A program made the translations under genes and the position numbers. Below, one piece after another: positions 25,797 to 36,157 of a stretch of 64,000 bases of DNA. The notes under the pieces are model-generated. The model saw only the letters and a program-made list of their open reading frames with translations, searched no databases and had not been told where the DNA came from. The stretch's first letter is position 1. The number at the start of each line of letters is the position of its first letter. The DNA is taken from the NCBI RefSeq assembly GCF_027533625.1, contig NZ_JAQAGZ010000007.1, positions 224,648 through 288,647 on the forward strand, given 5' to 3'. The DNA is from Paenibacillus gyeongsangnamensis. GTDB lineage: Bacteria > Bacillota > Bacilli > Paenibacillales > NBRC-103111.

Positions 25797-27176
25797 GTGA
25801 ATACATCGGAGCATATCCATTTTATCGGCATCGGCGGGTACGGCATGAGTGCGATTGCCAAAGTGATGCTGGAAATGGGCTACCAAGTATCGGGATCCGA
25901 TTTGGCGCAGCAGGAATTGACGGAGAAGCTCGCGGCCAAGGGGGCGCAGGTGTACATCGGACATCAGGCGGAGAATGTAAAAGGAGCCGATGTCGTCGTT
26001 TATTCCACGGCGCTCCCGAAAGATAATGTAGAGATGGTGGCGGCGGAGGAGCTCAATATTCCGATTCTGCACCGCTCTCAGATGCTGGGACGCCTCATGA
26101 ATGCGAAGAAAGGCATCGCCGTTGCCGGCGCTCACGGAAAGACGACGACGTCCTCCATGATCGCTTTGGTGCTGGAGGAATGCGGGCAGGACCCAACCTT
26201 CATCATCGGCGGCGAGATTATGAACGTCGGCAGCAACGCCAAGGCCGGACAAGGCGAATGGGTCGTGGCGGAGGCGGATGAAAGCGACGGCTCGTTCCTT
26301 CAGTACCAGCCTTCGATTGCGATCGTGAATAACATCGAAGCGGACCACCTGGAGAACTACGACGGCAATTTCGACAATTTGAAAAAAGCGTATTCGCAGT
26401 TCCTGAGCCAAGTGAAGTCGGAGGGAAGAGCGGTCGTCTGCAAGGATGACGCCTACCTGCGGGAGATGATTCCGTCGATCAAGAGCGAGGTCATCACTTT
26501 CGCGATTGACCAGGACGCGGATTACCGGGCGCAGAACATTTGTTTAGGCGACCGGAAGGTTTCGTTCGACGTCTCGCATGGCGGAGCCGTGCTCGGGACG
26601 ATTCACCTTTCCGTACCGGGAAGACATAACGTTTATAACGCGCTGGCGACGCTGATTACTTGTATGGAAGCGGGGCTTTCGTTCGAGCAGGTGGCGGGGG
26701 CGATTACGGATTTCCGCGGCGCCAAGCGCCGGTTTCAAGTACTGGGCGAGGTGGATGACATTCTGGTCATCGACGACTACGCCCACCATCCGACGGAGAT
26801 CGAAGCGACGATTCAAGCGGCCCGGGCGACCGGCAAGCGCATCGTTGCCGTGTTCCAGCCGCAGCGGTATACGCGCACGTACTTTCTGTTCGAGCAATTC
26901 AGCCGGGCGTTCCCGGATGCCGATGAGGTGATCATCACCGACATCTACTCCCCGGCGGGCGAGAAGCAGATCGAAGGGATCCATTCCGCGAAGCTGGTCG
27001 ACCTGATCCGGCAGAACAGCAATCCGAACGTCAAATATATTCCGACGAAGGAAGAGGTGCAGGCGTACCTGTACGATTCTGTAAGCCGGGGCGACCTCGT
27101 CCTGACGATGGGAGCGGGCGACATATGGAAGGCCGCCGACGGGTTGGCCAAGGCGCTCGTAGCCCGTACGGGATGA
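25797..27176 (+). CDS. murC: UDP-N-acetylmuramate--L-alanine ligase
   Basis: It adds L-alanine to UDP-MurNAc in peptidoglycan synthesis. The N-terminal HFIGIGGYGMSAIAKVML, the ATP-binding VAGAHGKTTTSSM and the VIDDYAHHPTEI motif are diagnostic for MurC. The length of 459 aa is normal. The GTG at 25797 was chosen from homology; the frame is open further back into folC, and the SD (about AAAAAGGCTGG) is weak. In B. subtilis murC is not here, so its place after folC is a lineage feature. A strong terminator follows. Confidence 0.95.
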   Translation: MNTSEHIHFIGIGGYGMSAIAKVMLEMGYQVSGSDLAQQELTEKLAAKGAQVYIGHQAENVKGADVVVYSTALPKDNVEMVAAEELNIPILHRSQMLGRLMNAKKGIAVAGAHGKTTTSSMIALVLEECGQDPTFIIGGEIMNVGSNAKAGQGEWVVAEADESDGSFLQYQPSIAIVNNIEADHLENYDGNFDNLKKAYSQFLSQVKSEGRAVVCKDDAYLREMIPSIKSEVITFAIDQDADYRAQNICLGDRKVSFDVSHGGAVLGTIHLSVPGRHNVYNALATLITCMEAGLSFEQVAGAITDFRGAKRRFQVLGEVDDILVIDDYAHHPTEIEATIQAARATGKRIVAVFQPQRYTRTYFLFEQFSRAFPDADEVIITDIYSPAGEKQIEGIHSAKLVDLIRQNSNPNVKYIPTKEEVQAYLYDSVSRGDLVLTMGAGDIWKAADGLAKALVARTG

Positions 27177-27185
27177 GCAGCCGTT

Positions 27186-27228
27186 AAAACCCCCGATTTC
27201 AAGCGATGCTTGGAACCCGGGGGTTTCG
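27186..27228 (+). terminator. Intrinsic terminator after murC
   Basis: AAACCCCCG...CAAGC pairs with GCTTG...CGGGGGTTT. The T-tract is short (TTTCGTG), but the stem is strong. Confidence 0.6.
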
Positions 27229-27396
27229 TGCGTTGAAGGCGCAAGAAGGGATGCGCCGGCTGCCGGGTGTCGGGAAGCGCGGCATAAGGAGCGGATCGCC
27301 GGCGGAGTACGGATGAAACGCAAAGGCTTGGTTCTATTTGCCCCCGGTCTCTCATAGTCTAGTAATACGATATGGGACAAGGGGAGAGTTGAAGCT

Positions 27397-28755
27397 ATGA
27401 ACAAAGCCAAGATGACGTTTCGTTTCGAGCAGACCTCGCCGGGATCGAAGCCTGCGCCGCAGCGGGAAGCGAAGGTGATCCCTCTGCATCAGGAGGAATA
27501 CCGGATTATCGAAGAAAAAGCGGAAGCTCATCCCGAGCAAGAGGCGCGCAGCGTCCTTCCGTCCGGCACGAAGCCCGTACAACCCAAGGAGCCGCTGATC
27601 GTCGACGGACAGACGCTTAACCAATATACGACCGATTACGGCGGGTGGCAGAGCTCGTTCGATACCGATACGCAGCGGGTGGAGCGATTGATCCGGGGTA
27701 CGGGCGCGCCGGCGGTCAATCCGGAGACCGGCTACGTCGAGCGGGAACGCGGGCCGCAGCGGGAGGAAGAGCTGCGGGATCACCGCTGGTACGAGCCCAA
27801 GAACACGGGATACTATACGAGACCCTCGAACGGGTCCTGGTTCAAGGTCACCGCCTCGGTCGCGGGAGCGGTCGTCACGGGGGTAGCCTTCGGATTTCTC
27901 GTGCTGTCGATGTTCTCCGGAGGCGGCGATCCGGGCAAGGCGAAGCCGGCGGATGTCCCAGTATCCTCCCAGCAGCCGGCCAAGAAGTCCGGGGATACGG
28001 CGGCTCCCGCCGCCGCCCAAGGGAAGCCGGCGGACGGGGCCGGAGCCGCAGCGGCGAAGCCGGCAGACCCGGCGGCAGGCGGCGCCTCGCCCGTTTCCGC
28101 CGCGATCGCAGGTATGGGCACTGCTGCTGTGAACGTACAGCCCAAATCCTACACGTTCCTGCAGGGCGGCGTGTTCAGCACGGCTCAAAGCGCGGAGGCC
28201 GCCCAAGCGGATTTTCGCAAGAAGGGATTCGCCGCAGCCGGCGATGGGGGAGACAAGAACCCGGTTTACGTCGGAATGGCTGTGAGCCGTGACGACGCCC
28301 AGGCCCTCAGCCAGCAGTATAAGCAGAAGAAAATCGATGTGCTGCTGAAAACCTTCGACGTGCCGGGAGCTTCGAAGATCCGCTGGAACGGGAAGAGCGC
28401 GGACGTGTTCACCTCCTATATTTCCCAGGGCGAGAAGCTCCTGCAGCTTATCTCCGTCCAAACGACGCAGCACCTGAACGAGGTCAAGCCGACCGGATTG
28501 GACGACAAGGCGTTCCAAACAATCAAGTCGTCACATCAAGCGTGGTCCTCGTCCGCTTCCGCGGTCAGCGACGGCCTCGGGGAAGCGGGAAAAGCATCCC
28601 TGCCCAAGATGAACAGCGCGCTGGGCACGGCGCTCGTCTCGCTAGAGGAATATAAGAAGAATCCGTCGGTATCTTACCTATGGCAGGCACAGACGGCGCT
28701 GATGCAGTATTTGGTGGCGGAGAAGGATTTGCTCAAGACCGCTTCCGTACAATAA
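27397..28755 (+). CDS. SPOR-domain membrane protein in the spoIIB position
   Basis: 452 aa. A long polar, charged cytoplasmic part (about 1-147) is followed by one membrane helix (about 148-172, VTASVAGAVVTGVAFGFLVL), then an Ala/Pro/Lys-rich linker and a SPOR-type domain beginning SYTFLQGGVFSTAQSAEAAQADFRKKGF (about 248-320). SPOR domains bind denuded septal glycan. B. subtilis SpoIIB, a septal sporulation protein with this architecture, sits in the same interval (folC - comC - spoIIB - maf), so this is probably the SpoIIB counterpart. The sequence is too divergent for certainty. SD GGGGAGAG precedes the ATG. Confidence 0.75.
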   Translation: MNKAKMTFRFEQTSPGSKPAPQREAKVIPLHQEEYRIIEEKAEAHPEQEARSVLPSGTKPVQPKEPLIVDGQTLNQYTTDYGGWQSSFDTDTQRVERLIRGTGAPAVNPETGYVERERGPQREEELRDHRWYEPKNTGYYTRPSNGSWFKVTASVAGAVVTGVAFGFLVLSMFSGGGDPGKAKPADVPVSSQQPAKKSGDTAAPAAAQGKPADGAGAAAAKPADPAAGGASPVSAAIAGMGTAAVNVQPKSYTFLQGGVFSTAQSAEAAQADFRKKGFAAAGDGGDKNPVYVGMAVSRDDAQALSQQYKQKKIDVLLKTFDVPGASKIRWNGKSADVFTSYISQGEKLLQLISVQTTQHLNEVKPTGLDDKAFQTIKSSHQAWSSSASAVSDGLGEAGKASLPKMNSALGTALVSLEEYKKNPSVSYLWQAQTALMQYLVAEKDLLKTASVQ

Positions 28756-28768
28756 CAGGAATACAACG

Positions 28769-28856
28769 AAAAAAAGCCGGAGAACCGGCCTGAAGTAAGG
28801 GGAAGCCTGCTCCTGCATGCTGTTCCCTTATCAAGGCTGGTTCTTCGGCTTTTTCG
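28769..28856. terminator. Long bidirectional hairpin terminator overlapping the amidase 3' end
   Basis: AAAAAAGCCGGAGAACCGGCC pairs with GGCTGGTTCTTCGGCTTTTT across an inner stem (AAGGGGAAGC/GCTGTTCCCTT). The A and T tracts on both sides make it bidirectional. Its right arm lies inside the last codons of the minus-strand amidase gene. Confidence 0.75.
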
Positions 28857-30108
28857 GTGCGCTCTGGACATAGCGGTCGATCAATGCGGCGGCTTCCGCC
28901 CGCGTGATGGAGCGCTCCGGCCGGAACTGCTCCGCCGTCACGCCGTCCACCCAGCCGGCCGCCTGCAGGCCGGCGATCGCCTGCGCCGCCCAATAACCCG
29001 CCGGCACATCCTGGAACGGCTGGCGTCCCGCCGGCGCCTGCGGCGCCTCGGCCAGCCGCTGCAAAAGCGCGGCCGCCTCCGCCCGGGTCACCGGGCGGTC
29101 GGGCCGCAGCGTGCCGTCGGGGTAGCCCTCCAGCACGCCGGCCTTCACCGCCTTCTCCAGGGCGGCGAAGGCCCAATGCCCCGCGTTCACGTCCCGGAAC
29201 GCGGACAGCCCGCCGGCGGCTCCGCTCCCACAGCCGCCGCCGTAGACCGCACCCCCCACCGTGCCGGGGGCGCCGCAACTCCCTGCCGCACCCGCCGGCA
29301 GGTCGAACACCCGCCCGAGCAGCGTCACCCATTCCGCTCTCGTCAGCATCCGGTTCGGCTCGAAGTGCGAACCGGTTCCTTCCACCACGTGCTGCGCCTG
29401 CAGCCGCAGCACGGCCTCCCGGGCCCAGTGTCCCCTGAGGTCCGGGAACAGCTCGTCCGGCGGAAGATACGCCTCGATGCCCTCGGCAATCGCACCGGCC
29501 ATGAGCGTCCGCTCATCGGAATTCGCGAGCAGCGCGGCATCCGTTTTGTTGGACAAGAATGCCGTCTCCACGAGAATGCTCGGAATCGAGCCCATCCGCA
29601 CGACGTACACGGCGCTTTGCGTGAGCCCCTGATTCGGCAGCCCCGTCTTCCGGACGAACGCATCCAGCACCTTTTGCGCCAGCTCCCGGCTCTGCGGGGT
29701 CAGCGCTTTCATGCGCTCGCTGGCAGGATAGCTCTCCTGAGGAGAGGCGTCATCGTAGTAAAGCACCATAGAGCCCCGCGTATTCGGATTCGAGTAGGAG
29801 TTGGCATGAACGGAGACGAACAAATCCGCATCCTGCACATCCGTATAATCCACCCGCTCTTTCAGGGACCAGTAGACGTCGCTCTGCCGGGTCATGACCA
29901 CTTCATATCCCCGCTGGACGAGAGCATCCCTCAATTTCTGCGCAATATCGAGATTGACGGTTTTCTCCATCAGACCGTTTATGCCGACGGCCCCCGAATC
30001 CATCCCGCCGTGACCGGGGTCGACGACGATTTTGGCGGCTTCCGCGGGCAGCGGAAGCACAAACAGGCTAAGGGCGAGCACCGCAGCCCGCACCCAAGGC
30101 TTTTTCAT
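28831..30108 (-). CDS. N-acetylmuramoyl-L-alanine amidase with three SLH domains
   Basis: A secreted zinc amidase that cleaves the bond between MurNAc and L-Ala. A signal peptide (residues 1-24, cut after PAEA) is followed by an Amidase_3 domain (about 25-215) with His33 in DPGHGG, Glu48, His101 in SVHANS, and Glu in ILVETAFLSN as metal and catalytic residues. Three SLH domains follow, each with a TRAE motif (LTRAEW, VTRAEA, ITRAEA), with a Gly-rich insert with two Cys between the first and second. SLH triplets bind pyruvylated wall polymer, so it is surface-bound. CwlC/CwlB-type function is likely; the target cell stage is not shown. Confidence 0.93.
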   Translation of the reverse strand: MKKPWVRAAVLALSLFVLPLPAEAAKIVVDPGHGGMDSGAVGINGLMEKTVNLDIAQKLRDALVQRGYEVVMTRQSDVYWSLKERVDYTDVQDADLFVSVHANSYSNPNTRGSMVLYYDDASPQESYPASERMKALTPQSRELAQKVLDAFVRKTGLPNQGLTQSAVYVVRMGSIPSILVETAFLSNKTDAALLANSDERTLMAGAIAEGIEAYLPPDELFPDLRGHWAREAVLRLQAQHVVEGTGSHFEPNRMLTRAEWVTLLGRVFDLPAGAAGSCGAPGTVGGAVYGGGCGSGAAGGLSAFRDVNAGHWAFAALEKAVKAGVLEGYPDGTLRPDRPVTRAEAAALLQRLAEAPQAPAGRQPFQDVPAGYWAAQAIAGLQAAGWVDGVTAEQFRPERSITRAEAAALIDRYVQSAPKKPKNQP

Positions 30109-30134
30109 CGATGTTTCACTCCTCTTCGGGTCTT

Positions 30135-30163
30135 ATTGTACAGGCATGCCGCTAGTTATGTAA
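30135..30163 (-). promoter_or_regulatory. Promoter of the SLH amidase
   Basis: Minus strand: -35 TTACAT, 17-bp spacer, -10 TACAAT, followed about 25 nt later by the ATG with SD GAGGAG. Confidence 0.5.
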
Positions 30164-30196
30164 GCAGGGAACATTGCCCAATCCTTGGCCGAAATA

Positions 30197-30205
30197 TGCT
30201 ATAAT
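30197..30205 (+). promoter_or_regulatory. Extended -10 promoter for the DUF4321-maf-radC genes
   Basis: TG-C-TATAAT (30197-30205) with a possible TTGCCC at 30174 at a long 20-bp spacing. It reads away from the divergent amidase promoter. Confidence 0.5.
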
Positions 30206-30265
30206 AGCGAGTGGCAATTTTACTTTATTTTGGTTTGTAAATCGCCTGAGAGAGGTATCCTACAT

Positions 30266-30508
30266 TTGAAAAAGAACACGTTCACGCTCATTCTCGTTTT
30301 GCTGCTCGGCCTGGTGGCCGGAACCTTGATCGGCCAGCTTCTGTCGGGCGTGCCGGCGCTTTCCTTCCTCATCCGTTCGGTGGAGCTCTCTTGGCAGCCC
30401 AAGGCCGACCTGCTTGTCGTCAAATACGATCTGAATTTGCAAATCCGTTTAAACCTGATCGGCATCCTCGGCCTCGCTGCCGGATTCTGGATGTACCGCA
30501 GGCTGTAA
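30266..30508 (+). CDS. DUF4321-family membrane protein
   Basis: An 80-aa protein with two hydrophobic helices (about residues 5-25 and 58-76) separated by a polar loop, matching the small DUF4321 proteins that lie just before maf in Bacillales. The TTG at 30266 is preceded by GAGAGAGG and gives a normal KKNTFTLIL membrane start; upstream in-frame codons overlap the promoter. No function is known for the family. It precedes maf by 80 nt. Confidence 0.75.
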   Translation: MKKNTFTLILVLLLGLVAGTLIGQLLSGVPALSFLIRSVELSWQPKADLLVVKYDLNLQIRLNLIGILGLAAGFWMYRRL

Positions 30509-30588
30509 TCCGCTCCGAACCTTTTGCTCCGTCCGATCGCGCGGCCCCGCACCCGCTCTTAGAACATTCGAAACGAGGGAATGTATTT

Positions 30589-31200
30589 ATGTCGACAATT
30601 GTAGAAAAAACGCTGATCCTTGCCTCCTCCTCCCCGCGCCGCCAAGAGCTCATCCGGTCGCTGAACCTGCCTTACCGCATCGTGGCCAGCGATGCGGACG
30701 AGACGGTCGAACCGGGATGGAAACCTCCCCAAATAGTGGAAGAATTATCGGGTCGCAAAGCCCGCACCGTCTACGAATGTTGTAAGGTAGACCGTACTCA
30801 AGGCGAGCAGGGCGTGGTCATCGGCTCGGATACGATCGTCGTGCTGGACGACCAGGTGCTGGGGAAGCCGAAGGATGAAGCGGACTCGAAGCGGATGCTT
30901 CAGGCGCTTCAAGGACGCCGGCATCAGGTGTTCAGCGGCGTCGTCTGCATCGATCTCGCCACCGGCGAGACCGTATCGGGCCACCGGATGACCGAAGTGC
31001 ATATGAAGCCCCTGACCGAGCGGCAAATCGCCGCCTACATTCAGACCGGAGAACCGAAGGACAAGGCCGGATCTTATGCCATACAAGGGCTGGGAGCGAC
31101 CATTGTCGAGCGGATCGAGGGCGATTATTTCAATGTCGTGGGACTCCCGATGTCGCTGCTGTCGGATTCGCTCGCCCGCCTGGGCGTCGCTGTCTTTTGA
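30589..31200 (+). CDS. maf: Maf-like nucleotide pyrophosphatase
   Basis: A nucleoside triphosphate pyrophosphatase (dTTP/UTP type by similarity) that cleans modified or non-canonical nucleotides and affects septation when overproduced. Its features are LILASSSPRRQELI at the N-terminus, the SDADETVEP segment, VIGSDTIVVLDDQVLGKP and GSYAIQGLGA. The length of 203 aa is typical. The ATG at 30589 follows AACGAGGGA; the frame is open further upstream but overlaps the DUF4321 gene. Order maf-radC-mreB as in B. subtilis. Confidence 0.95.
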   Translation: MSTIVEKTLILASSSPRRQELIRSLNLPYRIVASDADETVEPGWKPPQIVEELSGRKARTVYECCKVDRTQGEQGVVIGSDTIVVLDDQVLGKPKDEADSKRMLQALQGRRHQVFSGVVCIDLATGETVSGHRMTEVHMKPLTERQIAAYIQTGEPKDKAGSYAIQGLGATIVERIEGDYFNVVGLPMSLLSDSLARLGVAVF

Positions 31201-31272
31201 AGAGGCGTCATGATATAATGAGGATTCGTAACATCAGCAACAGCCTATCCTACGAACGAAAGAGGGGAATGC

Positions 31273-31962
31273 ATGGAATCGCTCAATACCACATTGCGCG
31301 ATGTCCCAAACGACGAACGACCGAGAGAACGCATGATGCAGTATGGGGCAGGAGCATTAAGCAATGCAGAATTGCTCGCGGTATTGCTCCGCACGGGAAC
31401 GTACCGGGAATCGGCGGTAGCCTTGGCCCAGCGCCTGCTTCGCAGCTCCGGCGGGCTTCGCAGCCTGACGGACATGAGCTTGGAGCAGCTGACGGAGATC
31501 AAGGGGATCGGCGAAGCCAAAGCGCTGCAGGTGCAGGCCGGCATAGAGCTCGGCCGCAGAATGGCCCGCAGCGTGCTAAGCGATACGGTGACCATCCGGT
31601 CGCCGCAGGATGTCGCAGCGCTGCTTACCGAGGAGCTCCGTTATTTGCAGAAGGAGCACTTCGTCTGTCTGTTCCTGAACACCAAGAACCACGTGATCGG
31701 CCAAGAAACGCTCTCCATGGGCAGCTTGAATGCGTCGATCGTTCATCCGCGGGAGGTGTTCCGTGCCGCCATCAAGCGCAGCAGCGCTTCGATCATATGC
31801 GCGCACAATCATCCGAGCGGGGACCCGACCCCCAGCTCCGAAGATATCGAGATCACCCGGAGACTTGTGGAAGCCGGCGGGATTATCGGCATCGAGGTGC
31901 TGGATCACATCGTCATCGGCGACCGCGGCTTCGTCAGTTTGAAGGAGCTCGGATGGATGTAA
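31273..31962 (+). CDS. radC: RadC-family JAB/MPN-domain protein
   Basis: 229 aa. An N-terminal helix-hairpin-helix region (about residues 20-75, with LTEIKGIGEAKALQVQA) is followed by a JAMM metalloprotease-like domain with AHNHPSGDPTPS (His-x-His...Asp zinc motif). Historically called a DNA repair protein; the true role is uncertain. The start is supported by GAGGGG 7 nt upstream. It lies between maf and mreB, as in B. subtilis (ysxA). Confidence 0.95.
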   Translation: MESLNTTLRDVPNDERPRERMMQYGAGALSNAELLAVLLRTGTYRESAVALAQRLLRSSGGLRSLTDMSLEQLTEIKGIGEAKALQVQAGIELGRRMARSVLSDTVTIRSPQDVAALLTEELRYLQKEHFVCLFLNTKNHVIGQETLSMGSLNASIVHPREVFRAAIKRSSASIICAHNHPSGDPTPSSEDIEITRRLVEAGGIIGIEVLDHIVIGDRGFVSLKELGWM

Positions 31963-31963
31963 T

Positions 31964-31969
31964 ATAATA
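31964..31969 (+). promoter_or_regulatory. Possible -10 of an mreB promoter
   Basis: A perfect TATAAT just after the radC stop, with TTGAAG 19 bp upstream as a poor -35. It is followed by a leader of about 170 nt without an obvious terminator before mreB. Confidence 0.35.
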
Positions 31970-32121
31970 GGGAACAGGTTTTGGAGAGCCGCTGTTATTC
32001 TGCAAGAATCGACAAGAGGAAGCTGGAATCCGTCCGGAAGCACCGGCGATCAGGCTTCTCTACCAAACAACCGGTCAGGAGCCGGACCAATCCATGGATA
32101 CATAGCGCACAAGACGCTTGA

Positions 32122-33177
<1,056 letters not shown>

Positions 33178-33209
33178 CGTCCATGCTCTAGGTTAGAAGG
33201 TGCTAAGTT

Positions 33210-34064
33210 GTGAAATTAATGGGGAATAAAAGGCTGCTGATCCTCATGCTCGGCCTGATCTGCTTCATCGTCCTGATGGGGCTGACGTTCGGCCGCCGCG
33301 GTTACGGGACATGGCCTGAGAAGTTCTTGAAGGATACCGTATCCTGGGCGCAGGGCGTGCTGTACCGGCCCACGGGAGCCGTGGTCGGCTTCTTCGAGGA
33401 TATGAGCCGCCTGACGACCATTTACGAAGAAAATAAAGTGCTGCGCCAGACCTTGTCCAAATACGCCCGGGATACCTCGCGGCTGAACGATCTGGAGCAG
33501 ACGAACAAGCGCCTGCAGGACGCGCTCGGGTTCACCGAACGGCAGAAGCAGATGAACAATTACCAGTTCCGGACCGCCGAGGTCATTCAATTCGATTTGG
33601 CCAACAACCTGATTACCGTCAACTTGGGAGAGAAGGACGGGATCCGGACGAATATGGCCGTCATGTCGGTAGCGGGCCTTGTAGGAAGGGTGGTCGCCGT
33701 ATCGCCGTTCCACTCCGACGTGCAGCTGCTGACGGGCATCGACGACAAGGCGGCCGGCGAATCCAAAGCGATATCCGTTACGGTGAAGGAGAACGACCAG
33801 TCATACGGATATATCGAGAGCTATGACAAGGAAAAGCAGCTGCTAGTCATGAGCAAGATTGACCCGAGGGATCCGATCAAGCCCGGCGATACGGTCATTA
33901 CCTCCGGCAGAGGGCTGGTATTCCCGCAGGGACTTGAGGTCGGCAAGGTGGTCGAGAAGCACGAAGGCGATTTCGGCATCACCTACGTGGCAACCATTCA
34001 ACCGTTCGCAGCGTTCAACCACCTTCGGGAAGTGTTCATCATCGAAGTGCCGGAGCTGAAGTGA
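33210..34064 (+). CDS. mreC: Rod-shape-determining protein MreC
   Basis: A membrane-anchored scaffold of the elongasome. There is one N-terminal transmembrane helix (about residues 8-28), a coiled coil (about 65-105, EENKVLRQTLSKYARDTSRLNDLEQ) and a C-terminal beta-barrel region (about 115-280, with VINLGEKDGI-type block VNLGEKDGIRTNMAV). The length of 284 aa is typical. The start is GTG at 33210 after AGAAGG; an ATG four codons later is possible. mreD follows after 11 nt. Confidence 0.95.
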   Translation: MKLMGNKRLLILMLGLICFIVLMGLTFGRRGYGTWPEKFLKDTVSWAQGVLYRPTGAVVGFFEDMSRLTTIYEENKVLRQTLSKYARDTSRLNDLEQTNKRLQDALGFTERQKQMNNYQFRTAEVIQFDLANNLITVNLGEKDGIRTNMAVMSVAGLVGRVVAVSPFHSDVQLLTGIDDKAAGESKAISVTVKENDQSYGYIESYDKEKQLLVMSKIDPRDPIKPGDTVITSGRGLVFPQGLEVGKVVEKHEGDFGITYVATIQPFAAFNHLREVFIIEVPELK

Positions 34065-34075
34065 GGTGAGGACGC

Positions 34076-34600
34076 ATGCATAGACGACTTTGCCTGCTGC
34101 TCACCGCCCTCTTCCTGCTTGAGAGCACCGTTCTGCCCTGGATCCTTCCGGTAGCTTGGCAATCGAAGGTGCTTGTAAGCCCTCATTTCTCGCTTGTGAT
34201 CGTCCTGTTCATCGGCCTTTTCGCCAACCGGCATACCGCGCTCTTGTACGGCTTGTTTTTCGGAATGCTGAACGATATCATTCATTTCTCGCCCATGCTC
34301 GGTCCGGTTGCGTTCAGCATGGGCTTAACCGGTTATTTGGCGGGGCTCATGAACGGCCGTCTGTACTCCAGTATCGTTGTCAGCATGCTGGTCATTGCGC
34401 TCGGCAATTTGTCTTATGAAATGATCATCTTCGGTTTATACCGGTTGTTCCGGGTGACGCATCTGGACTTTCAATGGGCGTTCTTTCACCAGATGCTGCC
34501 CAGCATGCTCATTAACCTGCTATTCGCCCTAGCCGTATACGTTCCGCTCCGAAAAATGTTCGAGAGCCATGCCATCTCGTCCTCCGCGGCCGAAGAATAG
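34076..34600 (+). CDS. mreD: Rod-shape-determining protein MreD
   Basis: A small polytopic membrane partner of MreC: 174 aa with five to six hydrophobic helices and the FFGMLNDIIHF segment typical of Firmicute MreD. SD GAGGTGAGG lies just upstream of the ATG. Third gene of mreBCD, 75 nt before minC. Confidence 0.93.
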   Translation: MHRRLCLLLTALFLLESTVLPWILPVAWQSKVLVSPHFSLVIVLFIGLFANRHTALLYGLFFGMLNDIIHFSPMLGPVAFSMGLTGYLAGLMNGRLYSSIVVSMLVIALGNLSYEMIIFGLYRLFRVTHLDFQWAFFHQMLPSMLINLLFALAVYVPLRKMFESHAISSSAAEE

Positions 34601-34675
34601 TAAAATTTGCGGTATGACGGCAGGAGAACGCGCGTACGAAGCCGAATGGTATAGGCTTAGGGGGTAGAAACGCTT

Positions 34676-35341
34676 ATGACGGCAACAAAACATCATGTGA
34701 CGATCAAAGGGGTTAAGGACGGCCTTGTATTTTTGCTCGACGATGCTTGCGAGTTCGATGTAGTGCTGGCGGAGCTGAAGCACAAGCTGGAGAAGACGCA
34801 CCAGCAAATATTGACCGGACCGATCATTCACGTCCGGGTTCAGCTGGGCAGCAGGCCGGCGACCGAAGAGCAGAAGGGCGAGGTTCGCGAAATTATAAGC
34901 CGCAAGGGCAACCTGCTCGTGCAGTCCATCGAAACCGCCGATTCCGCCGTCCAGAAGGCGGAGCCGGATCCTACCGAGGTGAAGATGGTTCGCGGGATGG
35001 TACGTTCCGGGCAAACCCTGTCGCATGATGGTCCTGTCTTATTTCTTGGCGACATCAATCCCGGGGGCTCCATCGTGAGCACCGGGAGCATCTATATTAT
35101 GGGTTCGCTGCGCGGCATGGCGCATGCGGGCATCGACGGGGATGAAACCGCGGTCATCGCCGCTTCGCATATGCGCCCTACGCAGCTGCGGATCGCCGGC
35201 ATTATCAGCCGGCCGCCGGATGAGTGGGACGTCAGCGAGGCGTACGATGCCTATATGGAATTCGCCTATATCAAAAACGGGAAAATGGAGATCGACAAAG
35301 TCCATCATTTCCACAAGCTTGGCTTAAATCAAATTTCTTGA
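34676..35341 (+). CDS. minC: Septum site-determining protein MinC
   Basis: An inhibitor of FtsZ assembly at the poles. An N-terminal domain (about 1-100) is followed by a short linker and a C-terminal beta-helix (about 115-210) with LGDINPGGSIVSTGSIYIMGSLRG, the MinD-binding part. The length of 221 aa is typical. SD AGGGGG lies upstream. Paired with minD 12 nt later. Confidence 0.95.
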   Translation: MTATKHHVTIKGVKDGLVFLLDDACEFDVVLAELKHKLEKTHQQILTGPIIHVRVQLGSRPATEEQKGEVREIISRKGNLLVQSIETADSAVQKAEPDPTEVKMVRGMVRSGQTLSHDGPVLFLGDINPGGSIVSTGSIYIMGSLRGMAHAGIDGDETAVIAASHMRPTQLRIAGIISRPPDEWDVSEAYDAYMEFAYIKNGKMEIDKVHHFHKLGLNQIS

Positions 35342-35353
35342 GGAGTGAAGCCC

Positions 35354-36151
35354 ATGGGAGAGGCAATCGTCATCACTTCAGGGAAAGGGGGCGTCGGGAA
35401 AACGACGACCTCCGCGAACATCGGCACGGCGCTGGCGCTGCAGGGGAAAAAAGTGGTCATGGTGGATACCGACATCGGCCTCCGCAACCTGGACGTGGTG
35501 ATGGGGCTGGAGAACCGCATCATCTATGATCTCATTGATGTGGCCGAAGGCCGCTGCCGGTTGGCTCAAGCCCTGGTGAAGGATAAGCGGTTCGACGAGC
35601 TGTACATGCTTCCTGCCGCACAGACCAAGGATAAGCATGCGATCTCGCCCGATGCGGTCAGACAGATCGTAACGGAGCTCAAACGCGAATTCGATTTCGT
35701 CATTATCGATTGTCCTGCGGGCATTGAGCAAGGCTTCAAGAATGCCGTGGCCGGAGCCGACAAAGCGATCGTTGTGACCACTCCCGAGAATGCCGCAGTG
35801 CGCGATGCCGACCGCATCATCGGACTGCTGGAGAAGGAGCCTCAGATCGATTCGCCGAAGCTCGTGATCAACCGGATTCGCCCGATGATGGTGAAGAAGG
35901 GCGAGATGCTGGACATCGACGAAATCTGCTCGGTGCTGGCCATCGATCTGCTGGGCATCGTGCCTGACGACGAATACGTCATCAAAGCGGCGAACATCGG
36001 GGAGCCTACCGTGATGAATCCGAATTCGAGAGCGGCCATTGCCTACCGCAATATCGCTCGCCGAATGCTTGGAGACTCCGTGCCGCTTATGCAGATGGAT
36101 GAGAAGCCGGGCATGTTCGGTCGAATGAAAAAGTTTCTCGGGATGGGATGA
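35354..36151 (+). CDS. minD: Septum site-determining protein MinD
   Basis: A membrane-binding ATPase that recruits MinC. The deviant Walker A motif is GKGGVGKTT (about residues 9-17), with DTDIGLRNLD after it. The C-terminal basic amphipathic helix is present (about 253-265, GMFGRMKKFLGMG). The length of 265 aa is typical. ATG at 35354 with SD GAGGAG; a GTG 9 nt earlier sits on the SD. MinE is absent, as is usual in Bacillales. Confidence 0.97.
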   Translation: MGEAIVITSGKGGVGKTTTSANIGTALALQGKKVVMVDTDIGLRNLDVVMGLENRIIYDLIDVAEGRCRLAQALVKDKRFDELYMLPAAQTKDKHAISPDAVRQIVTELKREFDFVIIDCPAGIEQGFKNAVAGADKAIVVTTPENAAVRDADRIIGLLEKEPQIDSPKLVINRIRPMMVKKGEMLDIDEICSVLAIDLLGIVPDDEYVIKAANIGEPTVMNPNSRAAIAYRNIARRMLGDSVPLMQMDEKPGMFGRMKKFLGMG

Positions 36152-36157
36152 CCTACG

